From Anaerolineaceae bacterium (GTDB lineage Bacteria > Chloroflexota > Anaerolineae > Promineifilales > Promineifilaceae), in contig PABI01000128.1 of NCBI GenBank assembly GCA_002699125.1, positions 1-64,000 on the forward strand: a stretch of DNA of 64,000 bases, written 5' to 3'. Below, in pieces: positions 8,157-15,801 of this stretch. Every line of letters begins with the position of its first letter. The stretch's first letter is position 1. A model generated the notes under the pieces. That model was not told where the DNA came from and did no database searches. It saw only the letters and a list, made by a program, of their open reading frames with translations. A program made the translations under genes and the position numbers.

Positions 8157-8704
8157 TGGTTATAGTAGAACGCTCCCGGAAAATCTTCCGCTACTTCCTT
8201 CTTCTTGCCGCTCCATTCTTGGATGTTGATGCGGTAAACGGCCGTTCGCTTTAATTCTTCCGGCGTAATGCCACGATAGTGCACGTCGGGGCGCAGGTGG
8301 GGGGCGTATTTGTCCAGCAGCATTTGTAGGCCGTGTTTGGCTTCAACGGGGTCGGTGATGGTTACGGCCGTACCAAACACCGTTACCCCGCTGTACTCCA
8401 CGCTGAATTCCAGCGCCTCATCGGCGGGTAGCAGGCGGCCCATCTCAAACATGGTGAAACAAATTTTGGCTTCGCCGGCCAGGTTGGCCGCTGTTCGGCC
8501 GACGCGGGCCGTGTGCATGTAAATGGCGTGGGCCGCTTCATCGTAAACAAACAGGTTGCTGTTGAGAAATGGCTGGTCGCCCTGCGCCGTGGCCAAAACG
8601 CCCACGGCGGCGCGATGCAGCTGATCGCGTATCCACGCTTCATCCTCCACCGCGCGGTCGCTGCGGCGAACTTGGGTTTTGGGAAGGGTTGTGTATTCTT
8701 TCAT
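8153..8704 (-). CDS. Pyridoxamine 5'-phosphate oxidase-family flavoprotein (NimA-like)
   Basis: Soluble protein of 183 residues with the split-barrel FMN-binding fold of Pyridox_ox_2/NimA-type proteins. Motifs include AAVGVLATAQGDQPFLNSNLF at 34-54, IYMHTARVGRT and KICFTMFEMGRLLP. Relatives include nitroimidazole reductases and poorly characterised flavin-binding proteins. True PdxH is longer at its C terminus, so pyridoxine metabolism is not claimed. The start ATG 8704 follows AATTGGAGCAATC. A GC-rich palindrome (8720-8753) stands just upstream. Confidence 0.85.
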   Translation of the reverse strand: MKEYTTLPKTQVRRSDRAVEDEAWIRDQLHRAAVGVLATAQGDQPFLNSNLFVYDEAAHAIYMHTARVGRTAANLAGEAKICFTMFEMGRLLPADEALEFSVEYSGVTVFGTAVTITDPVEAKHGLQMLLDKYAPHLRPDVHYRGITPEELKRTAVYRINIQEWSGKKKEVAEDFPGAFYYNQ

Positions 8705-8719
8705 GATTGCTCCAATTGG

Positions 8720-8753
8720 AGGTGCGACGCACTTACAGCAGTGCGTCGCACCT
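8720..8753. repeat. REP-like palindrome, copy 1
   Basis: aggtgcgacgcact (8720-8733) and its exact reverse complement (8740-8753) enclose a six-base loop. A second copy with the same arms is at 14182-14237. Both lie in short gaps between minus-strand genes and lack a T-run. Confidence 0.85.
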
Positions 8754-8757
8754 GTTT

Positions 8758-9645
8758 TTAGATCGTTAATTCACCGCGCATAACGGTAACGGCCGTTCCG
8801 CCCACTTTCACTGTTTCAATATCGTCTGGCGGACCCACAATTTCCACCTGCGCCTGGCCGGGACGATTGAGCCAGTGCCCCTGTTCGGCGGTGAATGTGG
8901 GCTTGCTTATCAGGCCGTGATGCCACAGATAGGCGGCCATGCCGCCGGTGGCCGAGCCGGTGAACGGATCTTCGGGCACATCGGGCGAGACCCCAAAATG
9001 GCGGGCAAACGTGTCGCCTTTTTCGGTGACGCCTTCCAGGCAAAAGAGGTGCGGGCTGAAAAATCCGGCACGTTGGCGGAAAGCGAGATAGGTGGCATTG
9101 TTTAGTCGGGCGCGGCGCAGCACGTCTAAATTGCGCACGGGAATCATGAGCTGGGGCGTGCCGGTGCTTACATTTTGCGGGGAGAAGTCTGGCAGGCAAT
9201 TGGCCGTTTCCAGTCCAAAGTGGGGCATCACTTCTTCCGGCGGAAAAGTTGCCAGGAATTTCGGTTTCTTCTGGTTCATCACCACCCGCACGCCGGCTGC
9301 GGTGGCGTACAGTTCAATGGGAATAGGGCCGACCTGTAATTCCAACGAAATTTTCGTGTAATCACCCAACAGCTGTACCTGACCTGTTTCCACCAGGGCG
9401 TGTATCGTGGCAATGGTGGGGTGCCCCGCCAGTGGAATTTCCTCAGCAGGCGTGAAGTAGCGCGCCCGCACATCGGCCACCGACGATTGCAGCACAAATG
9501 AAGTTTCGGAAAGATTCATCTCTTTGGCGATGGCCAGCATTTGCGCGTCATTCAGGGTATCAGCCTCGAAAATGATGGCGCAAGGATTGCCGGCTAACGG
9601 CCGTTCCGTAAAAGCATCCACTTGCATAAAAGGGTAGGTGGGCAT
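8758..9645 (-). CDS. PhzF-family isomerase/epimerase
   Basis: Protein of 295 residues with the diaminopimelate-epimerase-like fold of the PhzF family: QVDAFTERPLAGNPCAII at the N terminus, NLSETSFVL containing the conserved active-site Glu, IPLAGHPTIATIH in the first half and DPFTGSATGGMAAYL in the second. No phenazine genes are nearby, so it is a general PhzF-like isomerase of unknown substrate. Start ATG 9645 is preceded by CAGGAAACAACC; the frame continues to 9864 only through the overlapping cupin gene. It sits 13 bases after the cupin stop and is probably cotranscribed with it. Confidence 0.9.
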   Translation of the reverse strand: MPTYPFMQVDAFTERPLAGNPCAIIFEADTLNDAQMLAIAKEMNLSETSFVLQSSVADVRARYFTPAEEIPLAGHPTIATIHALVETGQVQLLGDYTKISLELQVGPIPIELYATAAGVRVVMNQKKPKFLATFPPEEVMPHFGLETANCLPDFSPQNVSTGTPQLMIPVRNLDVLRRARLNNATYLAFRQRAGFFSPHLFCLEGVTEKGDTFARHFGVSPDVPEDPFTGSATGGMAAYLWHHGLISKPTFTAEQGHWLNRPGQAQVEIVGPPDDIETVKVGGTAVTVMRGELTI

Positions 9646-9658
9646 GGTTGTTTCCTGT

Positions 9659-9979
9659 TTAGCTGGTTTCTGCCGGAGCAAAGAAGACCAAAACTTTGAG
9701 ATCTTCTGTAATGTCATGGAATTTGTGAGGCACGTGAGCCGCCACAAAAACGATGCTGCCCGGCTGCACCGGCTCGGTTTCTTCGCCCACCGTGATTTGC
9801 CCCTGGCCGCTGACGATGTAATACACTTCGTCCTCATGATGCGGCTGCTGCGGATCATGACCACCGGCCGGCAGCGCGTACAGCCCCAGACTCATGGAGT
9901 CGCGCCGCAGAAATTCCAGATACGGCCGTTCCCCCGCTTCCTGTTCTGCAATGAGTTGTTGCATCATAAATGCTTCCAT
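9659..9979 (-). CDS. Small cupin-domain protein
   Basis: Single-domain cupin of 106 residues. HHEDEVYYIVSGQGQITVGE carries the first metal-binding motif (two His and a Glu) and PGSIVFVAAHVPHKFHDI the second His. These typically bind Fe, Mn or Zn. The function of stand-alone cupins ranges from dioxygenase to sugar isomerase and sensor, and cannot be fixed here. It lies directly upstream of phzF-like and downstream of the MOSC gene, all reading leftward with short gaps. ATG 9979 follows AAAAGGAGTTAGCA. Confidence 0.88.
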   Translation of the reverse strand: MEAFMMQQLIAEQEAGERPYLEFLRRDSMSLGLYALPAGGHDPQQPHHEDEVYYIVSGQGQITVGEETEPVQPGSIVFVAAHVPHKFHDITEDLKVLVFFAPAETS

Positions 9980-9992
9980 TGCTAACTCCTTT

Positions 9993-10745
9993 TTACACCC
10001 GCACCAGTTTCACCACGTCCCCCACGCGAATCATGCCGGGGCGCTCTGTGCTGCCATAAACGCCGGCGCAGCTTTGCCGCGTTTGGGCCACGGTCTTGAG
10101 CACCGCCGGCTCTTTTTCAGACGTTTCGGGATCAATATTGATCATCACGCAGCGCTGGATACGCCGGTTGAGCCGCAGCCGTAAACCATCGGGTTGGCTG
10201 CTGAATACAAGGCTGCTGTCCAGCCAGCGTTCCTCCACAAATGGCTGATCGTCAAATGGCTCGATGATGATGTTTTGCCGGAAACGTAGAGGGGAAATTT
10301 TTCCCCCAACGGCCGTACCAATTGTTTCCCCCAACGCCGCCACCGTGGCCGTGCTCATGACGGAAATGGTCTGGCTGTCGAAGGCACCGCGCCCAATTTT
10401 GATCAGGTTGACGGGCTTGCCGTATGCTGCTGCCAGTTCCTGGTTGAGTTCGGGCGCGTCGATGGGGAGGATACGGCCGTCTGGCAATTTCACTTCCACC
10501 GGCGAATTAGCCACATCGTCTGGCTGAGTATAGCGGGGCGTGTATTGCAGCAATTGCGGCAGCTCCCGCCCCGTCAGCCAGGGAAAACCTGAGCGGTTAT
10601 CCGAACGCACAAACGCATACCGCCGATCCCCATCCAGCCCGTGCCAGTAACCATGTGCTTCCTGCAGCGCTTCTCCACGCATCGACTTCACCGGAAAGCG
10701 ATATAGTTCTTTGACAACACCAACTTCTACAAATTCCTCAATCAT
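9993..10745 (-). CDS. MOSC-domain protein (YcbX/mARC-like)
   Basis: Protein of 250 residues. The MOSC N-terminal beta-barrel (ELYRFPVKSMRGEAL, GLDGDRRYAFV) is followed by the MOSC domain (SPLRFRQNIIIE, RRIQRCVMINIDPET, RPGMIRVGDVVKL). The Cys in RIQRCVM matches the residue that binds molybdenum cofactor in mARC/YcbX enzymes, which reduce N-hydroxylated compounds. No ferredoxin domain is attached. Start ATG 10745 follows TTTGAGGTGAAA; the frame extends further to 10775 without a site. Confidence 0.9.
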   Translation of the reverse strand: MIEEFVEVGVVKELYRFPVKSMRGEALQEAHGYWHGLDGDRRYAFVRSDNRSGFPWLTGRELPQLLQYTPRYTQPDDVANSPVEVKLPDGRILPIDAPELNQELAAAYGKPVNLIKIGRGAFDSQTISVMSTATVAALGETIGTAVGGKISPLRFRQNIIIEPFDDQPFVEERWLDSSLVFSSQPDGLRLRLNRRIQRCVMINIDPETSEKEPAVLKTVAQTRQSCAGVYGSTERPGMIRVGDVVKLVRV

Positions 10746-10797
10746 TTTCACCTCAAAGAGTGGGCGAGTGTGCAAGTAACCTCACCTTGTCACACCG

Positions 10798-11103
10798 TCA
10801 TCCCAGCACCCACAACAACATCATCCCCACCGCCAACGTCCACAAAATATTTTTCGTGCGCCAGGCAACCAGGATGGCCACCAGGCCGGCCAGCAAGCGG
10901 GCGTTGCTCAGCGACAGATCAAACATGCCGCCGGGCATCATCAATTCGGGCAAGATGATAGCGGAAAGTACGGCCGCCGGCACAAAACGCAGCGCCTGCC
11001 GCCAGCCAGGGGTAATGGTGACCCGCTCCAGCAGCCAAATCGGCACCAGCCGAATCGCGTAGGTAATGACGCCCATTCCTAAAATTCCAATCCAAAGATT
11101 CAT
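10798..11103 (-). CDS. azlD: AzlD-family branched-chain amino acid exporter subunit
   Basis: Hydrophobic protein of 101 residues with about four membrane segments (GILGMGVITYAIRLVPIWLL, RFVPAAVLSAIILPEL, LLAGLVAILVAWRTKN, LAVGMMLLWVL). Length and motifs fit AzlD, the small partner of AzlC in LIV-E type exporters of branched-chain amino acids. In most genomes azlC and azlD abut. Here they are 131 bases apart and the gap is filled with repeats (11138-11258). No strong ribosome site is seen before ATG 11103 (GAAAGCTATC). Confidence 0.85.
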   Translation of the reverse strand: MNLWIGILGMGVITYAIRLVPIWLLERVTITPGWRQALRFVPAAVLSAIILPELMMPGGMFDLSLSNARLLAGLVAILVAWRTKNILWTLAVGMMLLWVLG

Positions 11104-11137
11104 GATAGCTTTCCTTCAGAGTCTAAATTTATAGGTG

Positions 11138-11203
11138 TCATACCCGCGCAAGCGGGTATCCATGTTTCATAACAGTGTGGATTCCCGCCTTCGCGGGAAT
11201 GAC
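11138..11203. repeat. REP-like element with two GC-rich hairpins
   Basis: tcatacccgcgcaagcgggt (from 11138) and ggattcccgccttcgcggga (to 11203) are two adjacent palindromes in opposite orientation, resembling the widespread TTCCCGCGAAGGCGGGAAT repeats. A related element is at 55214-55295. It separates azlC from azlD. Confidence 0.8.
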
Positions 11204-11209
11204 AAGACC

Positions 11210-11258
11210 AAAAAATCTGTGCACGCAGTCTGCGTCAATCTGCGAAATCTGCGGATAT
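11210..11258. repeat. ATCTGYG intergenic repeat overlapping the azlC 3' end
   Basis: aaaatctgtgcacgcagtct... to ...gaaatctgcggat. The right half is read as the last codons of azlC (…ISADFAD), so the repeat supplies the stop codon. Confidence 0.65.
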
Positions 11259-11978
11259 GTGCTTTTTTCGGTTCTCCAGCCAGACACCGACGCCGATGCC
11301 GGTGAGCGTGGCGGCCATGAGGCCCAGCTTGTATGGCCAGCCAAAGGTGAGCACGGCCACCAGCCCGGCGGTGAGCGCGGCCATCGTGTTTGGCCGATCC
11401 TTCAGCGTGGGTACCACAATGCCAATAAAGGTGAGTGCCAGCGTGAAATCGAGGCCCCATTCTGGCGGTACCTGGGTGCCCAGCAGAATGCCTACGGCCG
11501 TACTCACCTGCCACGTGCCCCACAGCGTAAAGCCCGCGCCCAGCCAGAAATAATGTTTGTGCGTCAGGGGGATTTGCTTGTTGCCGTAATGAACGGCCGT
11601 TGCCGCATACGCTTCATCGGTGAGCAAATAGGCCAGCAGCCATCGCCATGTGCGTGACAAATGTTGCACGTCTGGACCCAGCGACGTGCTGTACAGCATG
11701 TGGCGTAAGTTCACGATAAACGTTGTCAGCCACAAAATAGGCATGGGCGTACCCACGCCGATAAGCTGCGCCCCCAAAAATTGGGCCGACCCGGCAAACA
11801 CAATCGACGACATCGCCTGCGCTTGCAGCGGCGTCAGCCCGGCTGCCAAGCCCAGCACACCATAAATCATGCCAAAGGGAATGACGCCAATGGTAATGGG
11901 CAGCTCGGCTTTGATGCCTTGCCACAGGGCTGTTTTGCTTGGGGAACGGCCGTTTTCTAAATGCATTTCAGTTAACAT
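11235..11978 (-). CDS. azlC: AzlC-family branched-chain amino acid exporter subunit
   Basis: Membrane protein of 247 residues with about seven hydrophobic segments and the family signatures PITIGVIPFGMIYGVLGL, SSIVFAGSAQFLGAQLI and LRHMLYSTSLGPDVQ. With AzlD it should export branched-chain amino acids or related compounds. The final residues after WLENRKKH are encoded by an ATCTGCG intergenic repeat, so the native C terminus has been replaced or extended by repeat sequence. ATG 11978 opens a frame with only a weak ribosome site (AAAAAAGTT). Confidence 0.9.
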   Translation of the reverse strand: MLTEMHLENGRSPSKTALWQGIKAELPITIGVIPFGMIYGVLGLAAGLTPLQAQAMSSIVFAGSAQFLGAQLIGVGTPMPILWLTTFIVNLRHMLYSTSLGPDVQHLSRTWRWLLAYLLTDEAYAATAVHYGNKQIPLTHKHYFWLGAGFTLWGTWQVSTAVGILLGTQVPPEWGLDFTLALTFIGIVVPTLKDRPNTMAALTAGLVAVLTFGWPYKLGLMAATLTGIGVGVWLENRKKHISADFAD

Positions 11979-11997
11979 AACTTTTTTACTTTTCAGC

Positions 11998-12059
11998 GGG
12001 CGAGGCAGGTGGAGAAATGCCTGTTTGTTTGGCGAAGGCTCTATCCACCTGCCTCGCCC
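11998..12059. repeat. Long inverted repeat between azlC and the decarboxylase gene
   Basis: gggcgaggcaggtgga (11998-12013) is exactly complementary to tccacctgcctcgccc (12044-12059), with a 30-base loop. It could form a 16-bp stem downstream of the decarboxylase stop. No T-tract follows on the minus strand, so it is treated as a repeat and not a proven terminator. Confidence 0.8.
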
Positions 12060-12066
12060 CTACTTA

Positions 12067-13458
12067 TCACTTTTCACTAACTAACTCTCGCAGCGCGTCC
12101 CAACAAATCTCCAAATCCCGCTGCTCTGTTTGCCAGTTAGAGAAGGCAGCGCGGATGGCTGGTTGGCCTTGATACACCGTTTGTGTCAGGAAGATACGGC
12201 CGTCATCCCGCACGCTGGCCAAAAACTCCTGAATCTGGGGCAGGCTGGGATTACTCGCCGGGGTAAAGCAGACGCAGTTAAGCCGCACGGGAGCCAGCAG
12301 GCGGAACTGCTCAGAGTGCTCGATTTGCTCGCCCAGCCAGCGCGCCTGGGCGCAGTTGCGCTCCACGATGTCACGGTAACCGGAACGGCCGTAAGCCAGC
12401 AGCGTCATCCAGGCGGGCAGGGCACGGAAGCGGCGCGAATTTTGCGGCGTCCAGTGCACCAGGCTGGGATTCTCGTTGACATCTCCCAGGTAAACGGCCG
12501 AATTTTGGAATGCCGTCAGTTGCAATTCAGGATGGCGGGTAAAAGTCATGGCCGAGTCGTACGGCACGTTGAGCCATTTGTGAGCGTCGATGGTGATCGA
12601 ATCGGCCGCTTCTTGCCCGGTGAGCAGATGGGCAAACTGGGGCGAGCAGGCAGCAAAGCCGCCAAACGCGGCATCCAGGTGCAGCCAGAAATTATATTTT
12701 TGTTTTAACTCAGCCAGCGCCGCTAGATCATCAAAATCCACGGTGTTGACGGTGCCGCCGCTGGCAATGACCACCGCTGGCTGGTCCAGCGTGGCTAAAA
12801 TTTCGGCTAGTGCGGCAACGTCCATGGCTTCCCGATTGGGCAGGGTAGGCACGGGCGTAATGGCCTGACGGCCCAGCCCCAGCATGGCCAGCGCTTTTTT
12901 GGCGCTGGAATGAGGCGTGGCGGCCAGGATGGGAAACGGCCGTATGGCCCACAATCCATCTTCAGCCACGTTCACCCCCTGCTGCCGACCAATCCATTCG
13001 CGCGCCTGGGCCAGTCCGACAAAGTTGCTGACCGTCGCCCCGCTGACAAAAGTGCCCACAAAGCTGTCCGGCAGGCCAAAGAGCTGCCGCAGCCAGTGAA
13101 TTGCTTCTTGCTCTACCTGCGGTGCGTTGGAATCTTCATCGGCGGCCGGATTTTGGTCGTAGGCTGAGGCCAGCCAGTCGCCCACCAGCGAGGCGGGCGT
13201 GCTGCCGCCGGTGACAAAACCAAAGTAGCGCGGCCCGGCGCTGCCAGCCAAACCCGCCTCGTAGCGGGTGCGGAACTGGGCCAAAGCGGCCTCAGCCCCC
13301 AAACCAGTCTCTGGCAGATCGGTGTAGTTGTAGGGGCCGTGAGGAAAAACGGCCGCTTTCCGTTCCGCTAAGCTGTCTAAAAACTCATTGGCGGCATGAA
13401 CGGCCGTTGTCAGGAGTGCTGGCTGGTTTTGTTGATCTTCTTTAAGCTGTTGATTCAT
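12067..13458 (-). CDS. PLP-dependent amino acid decarboxylase (group II)
   Basis: Protein of 463 residues in the aromatic-L-amino-acid/glutamate decarboxylase family. Seen: GPRYFGFVTGGSTPASLVGD, FVGTFVSGATVSNFVGL, LHLDAAFGGFAAC (Asp that contacts the PLP ring nitrogen) and SITIDAHKWLNVPYDS, where the Lys forms the PLP aldimine. It should decarboxylate an amino acid to an amine; substrate unknown. Two ATGs overlap the ribosome site; the second (13458) gives better spacing from GAGG than 13461. It begins 7 bases after the racemase stop, so the two are one operon. Confidence 0.9.
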   Translation of the reverse strand: MNQQLKEDQQNQPALLTTAVHAANEFLDSLAERKAAVFPHGPYNYTDLPETGLGAEAALAQFRTRYEAGLAGSAGPRYFGFVTGGSTPASLVGDWLASAYDQNPAADEDSNAPQVEQEAIHWLRQLFGLPDSFVGTFVSGATVSNFVGLAQAREWIGRQQGVNVAEDGLWAIRPFPILAATPHSSAKKALAMLGLGRQAITPVPTLPNREAMDVAALAEILATLDQPAVVIASGGTVNTVDFDDLAALAELKQKYNFWLHLDAAFGGFAACSPQFAHLLTGQEAADSITIDAHKWLNVPYDSAMTFTRHPELQLTAFQNSAVYLGDVNENPSLVHWTPQNSRRFRALPAWMTLLAYGRSGYRDIVERNCAQARWLGEQIEHSEQFRLLAPVRLNCVCFTPASNPSLPQIQEFLASVRDDGRIFLTQTVYQGQPAIRAAFSNWQTEQRDLEICWDALRELVSEK

Positions 13459-13465
13459 CATTACC

Positions 13466-14161
13466 TCAATTCCCCAGCGCTCGCTCGACGGCGGCCTCGG
13501 CGTGAATGGCGGTCGTGTCAAATAAGGGCACGCTGGTGTGTTCTTGCTGCACCAACATGACGATCTCGGTGCAGCCTTCGATAATGCCTTCGGCCCCGGC
13601 GGCCTGTAAATCATCAATAATGCGCAGGTATTCATTTCTGGAGCGGTCAACCACTTTGCCCAGGCAAAGTTCGTCATAAATCACCTGGTGCACCAACTGC
13701 CTGTCTTGCGCCGGGGGCACAATCACATCCAGACCGTGTTTTTGAACCAAGCGACCTTTGTAAAAATCTTGTTCCATGGTGAAGTTGGTGCCCAACAGCC
13801 CCACCTTTTTGAGGCCGCGCTGCTTGATGCGTACGGCCGTGGCGTCGGCCAGGTGCAAAATGGGAATGTGGATGGCCTGTTCAATTTGCGAGGCTACTTT
13901 GTGCATGGTGTTGGTGCAAATGAGCAGGAAATCTGCTCCACCTGCTTCCACTTGCTGCGCCGCTTTGGCAAGGAGCTTGCCGGCTTCTTCCCATCTTTTT
14001 TGATGCTGCAAAGTTTCAATTTCCTGAAAATCTACGCTGACCAAGACAATTTTGGCCGAATGCAAGCCGCCTAATTTTTGTTTCACCAGTTCGTTAATCG
14101 AGCGGTAGTACAGTTCGGTACTTTCCCAACTCATACCGCCCAATAAGCCAATCGTTTGCAT
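13466..14161 (-). CDS. Aspartate/glutamate racemase-family protein
   Basis: Protein of 231 residues. It opens with QTIGLLGGMSWESTELYYR, characteristic of the YgeA/Asp-racemase branch. Two catalytic cysteines are present, in LLICTNTMHKVA and EGIIEGCTEIVML. It should racemise an amino acid without PLP. ATG 14161 with GGAGAATTTCAG upstream is chosen over the longer frame. Its position between a MocR regulator/aminotransferase pair and a decarboxylase suggests shared use of one amino acid, but no substrate can be named. Confidence 0.9.
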   Translation of the reverse strand: MQTIGLLGGMSWESTELYYRSINELVKQKLGGLHSAKIVLVSVDFQEIETLQHQKRWEEAGKLLAKAAQQVEAGGADFLLICTNTMHKVASQIEQAIHIPILHLADATAVRIKQRGLKKVGLLGTNFTMEQDFYKGRLVQKHGLDVIVPPAQDRQLVHQVIYDELCLGKVVDRSRNEYLRIIDDLQAAGAEGIIEGCTEIVMLVQQEHTSVPLFDTTAIHAEAAVERALGN

Positions 14162-14181
14162 CTGAAATTCTCCAACATGGG

Positions 14182-14237
14182 AGGTGCGACGCACTTGCTC
14201 TTGTCTGAGGCTCAGTAAAAGGAAGTGCGTCGCACCT
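14182..14237. repeat. REP-like palindrome, copy 2
   Basis: aggtgcgacgcactt (14182-14196) and aagtgcgtcgcacct (14223-14237) are exact reverse complements around a 26-base loop. The arms are the same as in the copy at 8720-8753; only the loop differs. Confidence 0.85.
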
Positions 14238-14244
14238 GAAACGT

Positions 14245-15708
14245 CTAAACATAGGGCAGCCAGTCACCGCGTGTCTGGCCGCTGTCTAACTGCTGCTGAA
14301 TGAGCGTGCTGAGCAGCTTCACGCCGGCTTCAATACCCTCTGCACTCAGGTTGCCAAAGCAGAGCCGCAAATATTCGTGGCCGGTGTCTTCCATCATGTA
14401 TGCTTCGCCGGGGGTGAAGGCGAAACCGTTTTCCAGCGCCTGTCGGTAGAGCAATCCGGGCGGCAGGCGGCGCGGCAGGGTGACCCAACAGCTAAATCCA
14501 CCTTGCGGTTCTGTCCAGCGAACGGCCGTTGGCATCCAGCGTCCCAAGCTGGCCAACAGCGCATCCCGCCGCTCCCGGTAGATGGGCACCACCCGCCGCA
14601 GATGCTTTTTCAGGCCGCCATCCTGCAAAAAATGGGCCAACGCTCGCTGCAATAGCCCCGTGCCGCACAAATCGGTGGCCCGGCGTAGGGTGAGCAGTTG
14701 GTCGCGCCAGGCGGGCGGCATCAGCAAATAGCCTACCCGCAGCCCCGGCATCAGCATTTTGGAAAAGCTGCTCAGGTAGAGGACCCGGTCGCCCCCATCC
14801 TGCTGCTTGAACGAAGGTGGTGGCGGACCGGCAAAACCCAGCTTACCGTAAATATCGTCCTCGATGAGCAGCATGTTGTGCCGCTGGGCCAGCTGCAAAA
14901 TGGTCTGCCGTTTGGCGGCGCTGATGCTGTAGCCGGTGGGATTGTGGAAGTTGGCCACGGTATAGTAGCAGCGTGGCCGGTGGCGGCTCACGAGTTGCTC
15001 CATTTGGTCCAAATCAGGACCATCTGGCTGCATGGGGATGTGCAACGGCCGTAATCCCTGCGCCTTCAAAATATTAAGCACCCCCAAAAACGTGGGCTGC
15101 TCTACCAAAACTGTGTCACCCGGCTGGGCAACGGCCGCCGTGGCCAGATAGATCGATTGAATCGCCCCGGAGGTGATGAGGATATCATCTGGCGTGGCCG
15201 GGATGCCGTCGTCTTGCAGCATCTGGCTTACCTCCACGCGCAAGCCGGTATCGCCCTGAATCGGGCCGTAGCTGAGCAGCTGATTGGCGTCTGGTTTTAA
15301 CCGGTCCATCTGCCCCCAAAACGCTTCTATGGGGAAAAGGGCCGGGTCGGCGTGGGCCATGGCCATGGAGCGCACGCCAATCACCTGGTTGATGGCCAGC
15401 ATGTCGTTGATGGCGCTGTCCGGCGTGAGGTATTGGCCCACTGTTGGTTGCAGGCTCATTTGCTGGACGGCCGTACTGACAAACGTGCCGCGTCCCACGG
15501 TGGCCTCTACCCAGCCGTCGGCTTGCAGTTCCGCATAAGCATTTTGCACCGTCAGGCGGGTCACGCCCAGCGAGCGGGCCAATCCGCGCACGGTTGGCAG
15601 GCGGCTGTTGGCGGGGAGACGGCCGTTGCTGATTTGTGTCTTGATCTGCTCCGCAATTTGGCGGTACAGGGGCGGTTTGCTGTCGCGGTTTACGGTTAAA
15701 TCGAGCAT
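14245..15708 (-). CDS. MocR-type GntR/aminotransferase-fold transcriptional regulator
   Basis: Protein of 487 residues. An N-terminal GntR winged helix (residues 5-75: PLYRQIAEQIKTQISNGRLP, LARSLGVTRLTVQNAYAEL, VGRGTFVS) is fused to a class I aminotransferase-like domain with YTVANFHNPTGYS, IEDDIYGKLGF and the PLP lysine in LSSFSKMLMPGLRVGYL. MocR proteins such as PdxR, GabR and TauR use PLP plus a ligand to control amino-acid or vitamin B6 genes. ATG 15708 is preferred over TTG 15720. The next upstream gene is an aminotransferase that may be a target. Confidence 0.92.
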   Translation of the reverse strand: MLDLTVNRDSKPPLYRQIAEQIKTQISNGRLPANSRLPTVRGLARSLGVTRLTVQNAYAELQADGWVEATVGRGTFVSTAVQQMSLQPTVGQYLTPDSAINDMLAINQVIGVRSMAMAHADPALFPIEAFWGQMDRLKPDANQLLSYGPIQGDTGLRVEVSQMLQDDGIPATPDDILITSGAIQSIYLATAAVAQPGDTVLVEQPTFLGVLNILKAQGLRPLHIPMQPDGPDLDQMEQLVSRHRPRCYYTVANFHNPTGYSISAAKRQTILQLAQRHNMLLIEDDIYGKLGFAGPPPPSFKQQDGGDRVLYLSSFSKMLMPGLRVGYLLMPPAWRDQLLTLRRATDLCGTGLLQRALAHFLQDGGLKKHLRRVVPIYRERRDALLASLGRWMPTAVRWTEPQGGFSCWVTLPRRLPPGLLYRQALENGFAFTPGEAYMMEDTGHEYLRLCFGNLSAEGIEAGVKLLSTLIQQQLDSGQTRGDWLPYV

Positions 15709-15723
15709 GTCTCGTCCCAAAGA

Positions 15724-15800
15724 ATTTATCCACAGATTTACGCAGATTACGCAGATTTTTTTATTATCTGTGTGTATCTGTGAAAATCTGTGTCCTATTT
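15724..15800. repeat. ATCTGYG hairpin repeat
   Basis: atccacagatttacgcagat and neighbours on the left are largely complementary to atctgtgtgtatctgtgaaa and neighbours on the right, with a T-rich centre (ttttttta). It fills the gap between the aminotransferase and MocR genes. Confidence 0.7.
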
Positions 15801-15801
15801 T

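Noticed and set aside
8758..9645. Phenazine biosynthesis gene
   Set aside because: PhzF-like fold is clear, but no other phz gene is nearby and most PhzF-family proteins do not make phenazines.
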